From JANXQZ01 sp038225555 (GTDB lineage Bacteria > Acidobacteriota > Terriglobia > Bryobacterales > Bryobacteraceae), in assembly GCA_038225555.1 (NCBI GenBank), contig JBBRRB010000001.1:1-64000 (forward strand): a DNA stretch of 64,000 nt. Direction: 5' to 3'. A program made the position numbers and the translations under genes. Positions 27,100 to 35,685 of the stretch are shown here, one piece after another; positions within the stretch are counted from its first letter, which is position 1; every line of letters starts with the position of its first letter. A model generated the notes under the pieces. That model did not search any database, was not told the DNA's origin, and saw only the letters and a program-made list of their open reading frames with translations.

Positions 27100-28371
27100 T
27101 TGTTCTCACGTACAATTATCTCCCTCCTAGCGCTCTCGGCACCCATGCTGTTCGGCGGCGATGTGTTCTCCGATTACCGGCAGCAGAAGCCCGGCGTTAT
27201 CCATAAAATCACAGCCGCCGATTTGCCAAAGCCGTACGCGACCGAAGGCGTTGACAATGGCCCCCACATGGTCTCCCGACCCGCCAACGCGTGGCCTCAG
27301 ACCCTGCCCGGATTCAAAGTGGAGCTTTATGCCAGCGGTCTCCAGCACCCCCGGCTGGCTCGAACGGCCCCTAATGGAGATTTATTCGTAGCGGCCAGCG
27401 AACCCGGCAAGATCTTCGTGTTTCGCGGAATCGGGGCAGACGGCAAGGCTGGGTCCACATCTGAGTTCGCCTCCGGCTTGCAGCAGCCGTTCGGAATCGT
27501 CTTCTACCCTCCCGGACCGGATCCCAAGTACATATACGTCGCCAATACAGATTCGGTGGTCCGCTTTCCATACACCAAAGGCGATCTGAAGGCAACGGCG
27601 AAACCTGAAGTGATCGTCCCCGACATTCCCGGCGGGGGACGTCTACGCGGCGGCGGACACTGGACGCGCGACATCGCCTTCTCGCGGGACGGCAAGAAAA
27701 TGTTCGTGTCAGTGGGGTCGCACTCGAACGTGGACGACCCCGACACCACGCCGGCGGAGTTCCACCGAGCTGACATTCTCGAGTTCAATCCAGATGGAAG
27801 TGGCCTGAGAATCTACGCATCGGGTATCCGAAATCCGGTCGGGATCGCAGTGCATCCGCAAACGGGCGAGCTATGGTGTTCCGTGAACGAGCGCGACATG
27901 CTCGGCGATAACCTCGTGCCCGACTACATCACGCACGTTCAAGAGGGCGGTTTCTACGGCTGGCCGTGGTATTACACGGGCGGCAATCAGGACCCGCGCC
28001 ATCAAGGCAAGCACCCGGAGCTGAAGAGCAAAGTGATCGTGCCAGACGTTCTTCTCCAACCGCATAATGCATCGTTGGAAATGACCTTCTACGATGGCAA
28101 GCAGTTCCCGAATGCTTATCAAGGCAGCATTTTCGCCGCAGAGCATGGCTCGTGGAATAAAGCAGTCCGGACAGGGTATGAAGTAGTTAGAGTGCCTCTG
28201 AAGAGCGGACACGCGGCAGGCGAGTACGAGGATTTTCTCACCGGTTTTGTAACGCCCGAGGGGAACGTTTGGGGCCGACCTGTGGGCGTGGCAATTGCGT
28301 CCGACGGCTCGCTGATGGTTACGGATGATGGATCTAACTCGATCTGGCGTGTTAGCTATATAGGCAAGTAG
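27100..28371 (+). CDS. Exported PQQ-dependent sugar dehydrogenase-type beta-propeller (sorbosone dehydrogenase family)
   Basis: 423 residues from a TTG preceded by an AAGGAG site at 27088-27093. The signal peptide (1-19) leads to a six-bladed propeller typical of soluble glucose/sorbosone dehydrogenases: LQHPRLARTAPNGDLFVA, GLQQPFGIVFYP, HWTRDIAFSRDGKKMFVSVGS, YASGIRNPVGIAVHP, GGFYGWPWYY, AAEHGSWN and RPVGVAIASDGSLMVTDD. It likely oxidises sugars or aldehydes in the periplasm using PQQ. msrB follows 12 bp downstream and is probably co-transcribed. Confidence 0.85.
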   Translation: MFSRTIISLLALSAPMLFGGDVFSDYRQQKPGVIHKITAADLPKPYATEGVDNGPHMVSRPANAWPQTLPGFKVELYASGLQHPRLARTAPNGDLFVAASEPGKIFVFRGIGADGKAGSTSEFASGLQQPFGIVFYPPGPDPKYIYVANTDSVVRFPYTKGDLKATAKPEVIVPDIPGGGRLRGGGHWTRDIAFSRDGKKMFVSVGSHSNVDDPDTTPAEFHRADILEFNPDGSGLRIYASGIRNPVGIAVHPQTGELWCSVNERDMLGDNLVPDYITHVQEGGFYGWPWYYTGGNQDPRHQGKHPELKSKVIVPDVLLQPHNASLEMTFYDGKQFPNAYQGSIFAAEHGSWNKAVRTGYEVVRVPLKSGHAAGEYEDFLTGFVTPEGNVWGRPVGVAIASDGSLMVTDDGSNSIWRVSYIGK

Positions 28372-28383
28372 GAGAATTCAATC

Positions 28384-28929
28384 ATGACAAGTTTCGATTT
28401 AACTCGGCGGCAACTTTTGGGTTTGATCGGCGGAGTGGCCAGCTTGCATCCGCTCTTAGCAGGCGACGCGAAGCAGCACACTGTGCGCATCGTGGAGTTT
28501 GATAAATCCGGTAAACGGAAAGGAGTAGTAGAAGTGGAAAAAGTAGTAAAGTCCGATGCTGAATGGAAAAAGGAATTGAGTCCCGAGCAGTTTCAAGTCG
28601 CACGGAAAGCGGGCACTGAGCGTCCGTTTACCGGGAAGTATGCCGATAACCATGCCGACGGCATCTATAATTGCGTCTGCTGCGGCACGCCTTTGTTCGA
28701 TTCCAAGACGAAGTTCGAGTCCGGTACTGGGTGGCCCAGCTTTTGGCAGCCGCTCGCGAAGGAGAATGTGGCAAATCACAGCGATACCAGTTTTGGCATG
28801 AATCGGAACGAGGTGAATTGCGCCCGCTGCGACGCTCATCTCGGCCACGTTTTCGACGACGGTCCGGGGCCTACGCATCTGCGATATTGCATGAACTCGG
28901 CTTCTCTGAACTTCGTGCCTCGCGGCTAA
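28384..28929 (+). CDS. msrB: Tat-exported peptide-methionine (R)-S-oxide reductase
   Basis: 181 residues. A twin-arginine-type start (DLTRRQLLGLIGG) replaces the usual cytoplasmic N-terminus. The MsrB domain shows CVCCGTPLF and CARCDAHLGH zinc-binding pairs, ESGTGWPSFW, and catalytic Cys in RYCMNSASLNF, so it is a cysteine rather than selenocysteine form. It reduces methionine-R-sulfoxide in proteins outside the cytoplasm. Coupling with the PQQ dehydrogenase suggests repair of exported oxidative enzymes. A GGAG precedes the ATG. Confidence 0.95.
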   Translation: MTSFDLTRRQLLGLIGGVASLHPLLAGDAKQHTVRIVEFDKSGKRKGVVEVEKVVKSDAEWKKELSPEQFQVARKAGTERPFTGKYADNHADGIYNCVCCGTPLFDSKTKFESGTGWPSFWQPLAKENVANHSDTSFGMNRNEVNCARCDAHLGHVFDDGPGPTHLRYCMNSASLNFVPRG

Positions 28930-28932
28930 GAA

Positions 28933-29379
28933 CTACCTTCCGCTCTTCACGATTACCAGATTGAGCTCGGCGTAACATCGCACTGCGTCCAAAAACCGCG
29001 TCCAATTTAGCGGCTTTAATATATAGCTGTTGATCGGGAGACTGTACGTTCGGAGCATTTGCTGGCGCTCCACTGGAGACGTGGTGAGCACGACGACCGG
29101 TATATTGCGCAGATCTGCATCGGTCTTCACCTCGGCCAGCACTTCCGCTCCGCTCTTCTTCGGTAAATTCAGATCCAGCAGAATCAGGTCCGGGCGCTGC
29201 ACCGCTGCGTATTTTCCCTGCTTCCGCAAATAGGCCAAAGCGGCTTCGCCATCGCCCACGACATTCGTTGTATTCTGAATCCGGCCTTCTTTCAAAGCTT
29301 CGCGAGCCCAGCGGACATCTGCCGGGTTGTCCTCGACCATAAGAATTTCGATCGGGCTACAGGGCACGTCGGGCACCAT
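28933..29379 (-). CDS. Single-domain CheY/Rcp1-like response regulator
   Basis: 148 residues. A lone receiver domain: MVEDNPADVRWAREAL (acidic pocket), phosphoacceptor Asp in LILLDLNLPKKSG, Thr in VVLTTSP and Lys in ILKPLNW. The DNPAD signature and the length match Rcp1-type regulators that often work with bacteriophytochrome-like or hybrid kinases. No output domain and no adjacent kinase gene, so its partner lies elsewhere. It is 16 bp downstream of the M28 peptidase gene on the same strand. Confidence 0.92.
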   Translation of the reverse strand: MVPDVPCSPIEILMVEDNPADVRWAREALKEGRIQNTTNVVGDGEAALAYLRKQGKYAAVQRPDLILLDLNLPKKSGAEVLAEVKTDADLRNIPVVVLTTSPVERQQMLRTYSLPINSYILKPLNWTRFLDAVRCYAELNLVIVKSGR

Positions 29380-29395
29380 CGATCCACTCTCCGTT

Positions 29396-31039
29396 CTAGC
29401 CGGCTGTCGGCTGAGGCTTCTTGTCGTCTTCTTTCTTTTCTTCCCTCTTCGGCTGAGGCTTCGGAAGAGTTTTGCGTGGCAGCATTTCAGGACGCGTCGC
29501 GGCGTTGTAGACGAATGAAGCGATAATCGCCGAAGCCTGCATCAGGTCTCCGGCCTGTATACGATCGTAGACGTCCATGTTGGAATGATGGGTACGAGTG
29601 CTGTATTCCATGGGCTCCTGGATGAACTGGAAGCCCGGCAAACCAACCGCATCGAAGGAAAGATGATCGGTGCCGCCCGTATTGCGGATGCTCAGGGTAG
29701 ATGCCCCAAGATCCTGGAAGGGTTTCAGCCATGCCTCGAAAATGGGCCTGACCATGTCGTTGTTCTGCAAGTATACGCCACGGATCTTGCCCGTGCCGTT
29801 ATCAAAATTGAAGTAGGCGGCCAGTTTGGGTTGTTCCGCAGTCAGCTTCATCGTTTGGGGATCTCCGAAGTGCTCTTTAACGTACGCCTTCGAACCGAGC
29901 AGTCCTTCCTCCTCGCCGCCCCACAAGCCGATCCTTACGGTCCGATCCATCTTTACGTTAAGCGTCTTCAAAATGCGCATGGCCTCAATCATCACGGCGC
30001 TGCCGGCAGCGTTATCGGTCGCCCCCGTTCCGCCCTGCCAGGAATCGAGATGCGCACCGATCATCACGACCTCATCCTTTTTCGAACTCCCGGGAATCTC
30101 GCCGGTCACGTTGAAGGAGTCCATGTTGTCGGTGTAAAACTCGTTTCTAATGTTGAATTCGAGCTTCACCGGAATCTTGTGCTGGATGAGGCGAACCATG
30201 CGGTTGTAATGCTCCGGAGTGAGTGCGACCGATGCCAAGGCGATGGGCTTCTTGGGATCGTATGCGCCTCCCGAGCCGGCGAAAACCGTCCCTCCGTCGC
30301 CGTTGTAGCCGTAACTCAGCAGGATCAGTGCGCCTTCGTCCTTATAAAAGGTCGATACTTTTTCCTGAAAATTTCTGCGCTCTTCCATCATCTTGCGGCG
30401 GGCTTCCGGGTCGGTCGGAATGGGGCCGTTGCCGAAAGCGGGCGGACGTCCTCCGCCAAAGGGCCGCGCTCCCGGTTCCGGCGCTAGCGCCTCAGAGGAC
30501 AGTTCGGCATCGGTATAACGGCGGCCCAGTGAAGTTGTGTTGAACGCGATCTCCTTCAAAGGTTGGGAAAGAATCATTTTCCCTTTCAACTTGCCCTTGT
30601 ACTTTTCGAAATCCTTCTCGGTCAGAATGATGACGAGTATAGGTTCGCCCGAGATGGTGCCTTCCGTTCCGGCTGTCCACGCTAGCGGGAATCCAATCAG
30701 GGGCGAATATTGGGGCTCCACCATGTGGCCTTCGTAGTGCTTGCATGCCCAGCCGCGACCGAAGGGTCCCCACTTTTCTTCCTTGGCGTTGGCCAGCCCG
30801 TATTCCTTAAAACGGCTCACAACCCAATCGCCTGCCTCCTTGTAACCGGGCGATCCGGCGAGCCGCGGGCCGTGAACGTCCGTCAGGTAAAACATATGGT
30901 CCATCACCTTGGAGTTGTCGAAGGCTTCCGCTTTGATACGGCCAACCATCGACAAATCGACTCTCTCTTCCGCAAGCAGAAGCAGCGGGATCATGACAGT
31001 TGCAGCGCTTGCAAGCAGGGAACGTCTGGCGTTTAACAT
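29396..31039 (-). CDS. Exported M28-family zinc peptidase with inserted PA-like region
   Basis: 547 residues with a signal peptide (1-23). The N-terminal part has SKVMDHMFYLTDVHGPRLAGSP, and a long middle insertion (~180-240) is rich in Gly, Pro and Arg (EPGARPFGGGRPPAFGNG). Zinc ligands are seen in MIGAHLDSW, GATDNAAG, WGGEEEGLLGS, FNFDNGTG and TRTHHSNMDVYD. The C-terminus is a charged Lys/Pro/Glu tail. It is an aminopeptidase or carboxypeptidase of the M28 family, likely periplasmic. Substrate preference cannot be read from the sequence. Confidence 0.9.
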   Translation of the reverse strand: MLNARRSLLASAATVMIPLLLLAEERVDLSMVGRIKAEAFDNSKVMDHMFYLTDVHGPRLAGSPGYKEAGDWVVSRFKEYGLANAKEEKWGPFGRGWACKHYEGHMVEPQYSPLIGFPLAWTAGTEGTISGEPILVIILTEKDFEKYKGKLKGKMILSQPLKEIAFNTTSLGRRYTDAELSSEALAPEPGARPFGGGRPPAFGNGPIPTDPEARRKMMEERRNFQEKVSTFYKDEGALILLSYGYNGDGGTVFAGSGGAYDPKKPIALASVALTPEHYNRMVRLIQHKIPVKLEFNIRNEFYTDNMDSFNVTGEIPGSSKKDEVVMIGAHLDSWQGGTGATDNAAGSAVMIEAMRILKTLNVKMDRTVRIGLWGGEEEGLLGSKAYVKEHFGDPQTMKLTAEQPKLAAYFNFDNGTGKIRGVYLQNNDMVRPIFEAWLKPFQDLGASTLSIRNTGGTDHLSFDAVGLPGFQFIQEPMEYSTRTHHSNMDVYDRIQAGDLMQASAIIASFVYNAATRPEMLPRKTLPKPQPKREEKKEDDKKPQPTAG

Positions 31040-31115
31040 AGGGTGTCCTTAACTGGAAAGGATATCATGGCAGTGCGTTGTACCCCGCGCCGCCTGATAG
31101 ACTGGAATCGATTCC

Positions 31116-31793
31116 ATGAGATTCGGCGTCATAGTGTTTCCTGGCAGCAATTGCGATCACGATGCGTGGTATGCATTGACTCACAATTTGGGCCAACAAG
31201 CTGAATTTATCTGGCACGATTCCCTTCAGCTTCCCGCTCATCTGGACGCCGTGATCCTGCCAGGCGGGTTCTCCTACGGCGACTACTTGCGCTGCGGGGC
31301 GATTGCCAGATTTTCTCCAGTGATGGGCGCAGTTAAGCGGTTCGCGGATGAGGGCGGATTGGTTATGGGCATCTGCAACGGCTTTCAAGTTTTGGTGGAG
31401 GCCGGTATGCTGCCCGGGGCGCTAGTGCGGAACAAGGGCTTAAAGTTTGCGTGTCGTCCCACGCCTCTGCTGGTGGAAACGATTCACTCGCCTTTTACGT
31501 CGGAAGCCACCAAGGGCCAAGTGATTCATTTGCCCGTAGCGCATGGCGAGGGCTGCTATGTTGCCGACGAACGAACCCTCGACGAATTGGAGTCGGACGA
31601 TCGGGTTCTGTTCCGTTACCTCGACAATCCGAACGGTTCCATGCGAGACATCGCGGGCATTATAAATAAGAGACGCAACGTCATGGGAATGATGCCGCAT
31701 CCCGAACGGGCTACCGAAGTTCTCATGGGTTGCACAGATGGTCTCGTCGTCTTGCAATCGGTTGTGCAGTTTGCCGCCTGCCTTGCTTCATGA
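31116..31793 (+). CDS. purQ: Phosphoribosylformylglycinamidine synthase, glutaminase subunit
   Basis: 225 residues. A class I glutamine amidotransferase: FPGSNCDHDAWYAL, LPGGFSYGDYLRCGAIARFSP, the nucleophile in GICNGFQVL, and catalytic His/Glu in MPHPERA. It supplies ammonia to PurL in purine synthesis. It overlaps purL by 4 bp. A TAGACT hexamer at 31098-31103 may be the -10 of the purine operon. Confidence 0.97.
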   Translation: MRFGVIVFPGSNCDHDAWYALTHNLGQQAEFIWHDSLQLPAHLDAVILPGGFSYGDYLRCGAIARFSPVMGAVKRFADEGGLVMGICNGFQVLVEAGMLPGALVRNKGLKFACRPTPLLVETIHSPFTSEATKGQVIHLPVAHGEGCYVADERTLDELESDDRVLFRYLDNPNGSMRDIAGIINKRRNVMGMMPHPERATEVLMGCTDGLVVLQSVVQFAACLAS

Positions 31794-34003
31794 GCGCTTT
31801 TTCCGACGACATTATCGCTCTTCACCAACTGACAGAGGGCGAATATCAAAAAATTGTATCCCTGCTCGGGCGCGAACCCACCTACACCGAACTGGGCATT
31901 TTCAGTGTGATGTGGAGCGAGCATTGCTCGTACAAGAGTTCCCGGCTGCATTTGAAGAAGCTGCCTACGCGCGGCAAGCTGGTGCTGCAAGGTCCGGGCG
32001 AAAATGCGGGAATCATCGATATCGGTGACGATTATGCGATCGCCTTTAAGATCGAATCGCATAATCACCCCAGCTTCATCGAGCCGTTCCAGGGCGCCGC
32101 TACCGGCGTGGGCGGCATCCTCCGGGACATTTTCACTATGGGCGCGCGACCCATCGCGGTGATGGACGCGCCGCGGTTTGGACCGCTCGATGTGGCGCGC
32201 AATCGCCGCATTCTGGAAGGCGTTGTCTCGGGCATCTCTCACTACGGGAATTGCTTTGGAGTTCCCACGGTAGGCGGAGAGTGCGTGTTCGAGCCCTGCT
32301 ACAACGGCAACCCACTGGTGAATGTCTTCGCGCTCGGGATTTTCAAGAAGGACGAAATCTTCTATGGCAAAGCGGAGGGCATCGGGAATCCGGTGATCTA
32401 TGTAGGCGCGAAGACCGGGCGCGACGGCATTCACGGCGCTACGATGGCTTCCGGCGAGTTCACCGAGGAGTCCAAGCAGAAGCGCCCGAATGTGCAGGTC
32501 GGTGACCCGTTCATGGAAAAGCTGCTGCTGGAGGCCTGCCTTGAAGCAATGCAGACCGGAGCCATTGTTGGAATTCAGGACATGGGCGCGGCTGGACTGA
32601 CCTGCTCCACTTGCGAGATGGGCAGCCGCGCCGGGACCGGAGTCGAGATTGATCTCAAGCTAGTCCCGCAGCGCGAGACCGGCATGACTCCGTATGAAAT
32701 CATGTTGTCGGAATCGCAAGAGCGCATGTTGTTGGTGGCCGAGAGAGGGCGGGAAGATGAGGTTTTTCAGGTCTTCCGCAAGTGGGGATTAGACGCGGTG
32801 ACCGTTGGCAGCGTGACCGGCGACGGCATTCTGCGGGTGAAGAATCATGGCGAAATAGTAGCCGAGATCCCCAACCGCGATCTGGCGGATGAAGCGCCTC
32901 TGTATGATCGGCCCCACACGAAACCGTACAGGCCCGCACCCTACGAAGCTCCGCTGCTCCCCGACCGAACCGCTCAGCTAGAGGCCGACCTGATCGCGAT
33001 GCTTGGCTCGGCGGACATCTGTTCCAAGCGTTGGATTTGGGAGCAATACGATTCCACGGTTCGCACCAATACCGTTGCGGGACCCGGAACCGATGCCGCG
33101 ATCATCCGGATTAAAGAGACCGGCACTTCCATTGCGATGTCGCTCGACGGCAATGCGCGGTTCTGTCTTCTGGATCCCCGCGAAGGGAGCAAGCTGATCG
33201 TCGCCGAGTGCTGCCGCAATCTGTCCACCGTGGGCGCGCTGCCGGTGGCGGCTACGAACAATCTCAATTTCGGCAATCCCGAGCGCCCCGAGATCATGGC
33301 GCAACTGGTGGAGTCTATCGAAGGCATTGCAGAGGCGTGCGCTTTCTTCGAAACGCCTATCACGGGAGGGAATGTCAGTCTCTATAACGAAACCCTGGGC
33401 GAAGGCATTTTTCCGTCACCCGTGATGGGGATCGTGGGCTTGCTGAGAACCGGCCCGCCCGTGCCGATGCAATTCCAAAATTCGGACCGAACCATCATCC
33501 TGCTGGGCGGACTTGGGCGTTGCGATGCGATCCGGTTTGGGGGCACGCAGTACGCCAAGGTGATTGTGAACGGGCTGTGGGGATTGCCGCCAGAGCTCGA
33601 CATGGATTACGAGAAGCGCGTGCATGGGGCCATTCGACAGATTGTGGGGGAAGCAATGGCGGAGTCGACGCATGACTTGAGCGATGGCGGGCTGGGGGTC
33701 GCGTTGGCGGAGAGTTCGTTCGGTCCTTCCGCGATAGGGGCGAGCATTGAGTTCGATTCCGAGCTTAGGCCCGAATTTCTGCTCTTCCATGAAGGCCCTT
33801 CCAGGATCTTGGTTTCCACAGCCCACCCTGAGCGCATCCGCGAAATCGCCACCGAACACGGCGTGCAAGCGGTGACGATCGGCGTCACAATGAAAGAACG
33901 GTTACGAATATCGAACCGGTCAGTGACTTGGGTAGACTCCGAGCTGAAGGCGCTCCGAGGATCTTGGGAAACCTCGCTGGAACGCCTGCTCCACCAATCT
34001 TGA
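31790..34003 (+). CDS. purL: Phosphoribosylformylglycinamidine synthase, large subunit
   Basis: 737 residues from the ATG overlapping the purQ stop, the usual length of small-type PurL. SVMWSEHCSYKSSR, the FKIESHNHPSFIEPFQGAATGVGG region, MGARPIAV, GIQDMGAAGLTCS, NLNFGNPERPE and THDLSDGGLGVALAE are all present. It makes FGAM from FGAR, ATP and ammonia. The last ~40 codons are duplicated at 35556-35685 on the far side of the tannase gene. Confidence 0.97.
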   Translation: MSAFSDDIIALHQLTEGEYQKIVSLLGREPTYTELGIFSVMWSEHCSYKSSRLHLKKLPTRGKLVLQGPGENAGIIDIGDDYAIAFKIESHNHPSFIEPFQGAATGVGGILRDIFTMGARPIAVMDAPRFGPLDVARNRRILEGVVSGISHYGNCFGVPTVGGECVFEPCYNGNPLVNVFALGIFKKDEIFYGKAEGIGNPVIYVGAKTGRDGIHGATMASGEFTEESKQKRPNVQVGDPFMEKLLLEACLEAMQTGAIVGIQDMGAAGLTCSTCEMGSRAGTGVEIDLKLVPQRETGMTPYEIMLSESQERMLLVAERGREDEVFQVFRKWGLDAVTVGSVTGDGILRVKNHGEIVAEIPNRDLADEAPLYDRPHTKPYRPAPYEAPLLPDRTAQLEADLIAMLGSADICSKRWIWEQYDSTVRTNTVAGPGTDAAIIRIKETGTSIAMSLDGNARFCLLDPREGSKLIVAECCRNLSTVGALPVAATNNLNFGNPERPEIMAQLVESIEGIAEACAFFETPITGGNVSLYNETLGEGIFPSPVMGIVGLLRTGPPVPMQFQNSDRTIILLGGLGRCDAIRFGGTQYAKVIVNGLWGLPPELDMDYEKRVHGAIRQIVGEAMAESTHDLSDGGLGVALAESSFGPSAIGASIEFDSELRPEFLLFHEGPSRILVSTAHPERIREIATEHGVQAVTIGVTMKERLRISNRSVTWVDSELKALRGSWETSLERLLHQS

Positions 34004-34014
34004 CTGGTGCACGA
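33884..34014 (+). repeat. Direct repeat, copy 1: 3' end of purL
   Basis: About 130 bases from within the last purL codons to 11 bases past the stop. It matches 35556-35685 in the same orientation, with roughly 12-16 differences and two small indels. This copy is the functional purL tail. Confidence 0.9.
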
Positions 34015-34037
34015 TAGACTGGTCGGCTGGAGCATTT

Positions 34038-35555
34038 GTGTCCATGATGCGCATCATCACACTCCTTGCCGTTGCCACTGCTACACCCGTCATCTTCGCC
34101 AACACCTGCGAGAACCTCTCCACCCTCGTGCTGGCCAACACGACAATTACTCACGCCGAAACCATCGAAACGGGTGCGTTCAAGTTGCCCTCCGCTCCTT
34201 CTGCGCAACAGTCAGCCTTCGAACACCTGCCGGCTTTTTGCCGCGTCGCCGCCGAGATCAAGCCGACCCCCGACTCAAATATCAAAATCGAAGTCTGGAT
34301 GCCATCCGAACGGTGGAACGGAAAATTTCTAGGAATCGGGAATGGCGGATGGTCCGGCGCAATTGTCTACCCGGGTCTGGCGACGGGGTTGAATCGAGGC
34401 TATGCTACCGCTTCCACCAATACCGGCCACGATGGCGGGGACGCGTCGTTCGCGTTAGGACACCCTGAGAAACTTGCTGACTTTGGATACCGGGCAGTGC
34501 ATGAGATGACCGTAAAGGGCAAAGCGATCATCGAAGCCTTCTATTCCAAGGCCCCGGTGCGCTCCTATTGGAGTGGATGCTCATCCGGAGGAAAGCAGGG
34601 GCTCAAAGAGGCTCAAAAATTTCCTCGGGACTACGACGGCATCGTGGCGGGCGCCCCTGCCAACTACTGGACCCACCTCATGATCGGGGATCTGTGGCCA
34701 GCCGTCGCCACACTGGCCAACCCGGCCGGTTTCCTTCCACCAGCGAAGTTAGAACTCATCCACCAGGCCGCTCTAAAAACTTGCGACGACCTCGATGGAG
34801 CGAAGGACGGTTTAATCGAAGACCCCATGAGTTGCCATTTTGATCCTGGAACATTGCAGTGTACGGAAGCGGGAATCGAGGGGTGTCTGACTGCTCCTCA
34901 GGTGGAATCCGCGCGCAAAATCTACGGCGGCGCAAAGAACCCGCGAACCGGCAAGCAAATCTTCCCTGGCATGACGCCCGGCAGCGAACTTGTGTGGGGT
35001 GCCTTGGCGGGCGGTCCGCAACCCTTCGCTATTCCTGTCTCGCATTTTCAGTATGTCGTTTTCAAGGATAAAAATTGGGATTTCAAGTCGCTCGATTTTG
35101 ATAAGGACGTGGCACTCGCCGACAAGCTGGACGACAATTTACTGAATGCGACCGATCCCAACCTGAAAGATTTCTTCGCGCACGGCGGAAAGCTGCTCAT
35201 GTATCACGGCTGGAACGATCAATTGATTTCGCCCTTGAATTCAGTGGACTACTACAACTCGGTCGCTAAAAAGATGGGCGGCGCCTCCAAGATCAACGAT
35301 TCATTTCGCCTGTTCATGGCCCCTGGAATGAACCATTGCGGGGGGGGCGACGGTCCCTCCCGCATCGACCCGCTGGCCGCGATCGAGCAATGGGTGGAAC
35401 AGGACAAAGCCCCTGATCGCCTTCTCGCGACGCATCCGGGAACCAAGGATACCGTTGATCGCACGCGTCCGCTATGCCCGTATCCTCAGATCGCAAAGTA
35501 TCGGGGAAGCGGAAGCATTGACGATGCCGCAAGCTTCGTTTGTGGGGTCCGGTAA
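34038..35555 (+). CDS. Exported tannase / feruloyl esterase-family hydrolase
   Basis: 505 residues with a signal peptide (cleavage near IFANT). The tannase-family pattern is clear: FCRVAAEIKPTPDSNIKIEVWMP, WNGKFLGIGNGGWSG, the nucleophile in SGCSSGGKQG, GIVAGAPANYW, calcium-site region CDDLDGAKDGLIEDP, HGWNDQLISP and the charge-relay His in APGMNHCGGG (the paired cysteines of the CS-D-HC motif are present). It cleaves gallate or hydroxycinnamate esters of plant polymers. It sits between purL and purF, flanked by a duplicated purL end, and has no functional link to purine synthesis. Confidence 0.92.
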   Translation: MSMMRIITLLAVATATPVIFANTCENLSTLVLANTTITHAETIETGAFKLPSAPSAQQSAFEHLPAFCRVAAEIKPTPDSNIKIEVWMPSERWNGKFLGIGNGGWSGAIVYPGLATGLNRGYATASTNTGHDGGDASFALGHPEKLADFGYRAVHEMTVKGKAIIEAFYSKAPVRSYWSGCSSGGKQGLKEAQKFPRDYDGIVAGAPANYWTHLMIGDLWPAVATLANPAGFLPPAKLELIHQAALKTCDDLDGAKDGLIEDPMSCHFDPGTLQCTEAGIEGCLTAPQVESARKIYGGAKNPRTGKQIFPGMTPGSELVWGALAGGPQPFAIPVSHFQYVVFKDKNWDFKSLDFDKDVALADKLDDNLLNATDPNLKDFFAHGGKLLMYHGWNDQLISPLNSVDYYNSVAKKMGGASKINDSFRLFMAPGMNHCGGGDGPSRIDPLAAIEQWVEQDKAPDRLLATHPGTKDTVDRTRPLCPYPQIAKYRGSGSIDDAASFVCGVR

Positions 35556-35685
35556 GTTACAATAAAAGGGCGGTTACGAAGATCGAACCGGTCAGTGACT
35601 TGGGTAGAGTCCGAGTTGAAGGCGCTCCGAGAAACTTTGGGAAACCTCTCTAGAACACCTGCTTCACCAATCTTGACCGGCACGA
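35556..35685 (+). repeat. Direct repeat, copy 2: duplicated purL 3' end upstream of purF
   Basis: Begins at the base after the tannase stop codon and ends just past the purF start. It aligns with 33884-34014. Outside an indel at about 35631-35637, many differences are silent in the purL reading frame (for example CTG/TTG, TCG/TCT, CTG/CTA, CTC/CTT). The indel breaks the purL frame, so it is not expressed as PurL. Confidence 0.9.

Noticed and set aside
29585..30487. 300-codon open frame on the + strand
   Set aside because: Antisense to the M28 peptidase gene, with no recognisable motif and codon use typical of a shadow frame.
34015..35570. Tannase segment as an insertion sequence
   Set aside because: There is no transposase or terminal inverted repeat, and the flanking repeat is far longer than a target-site duplication.
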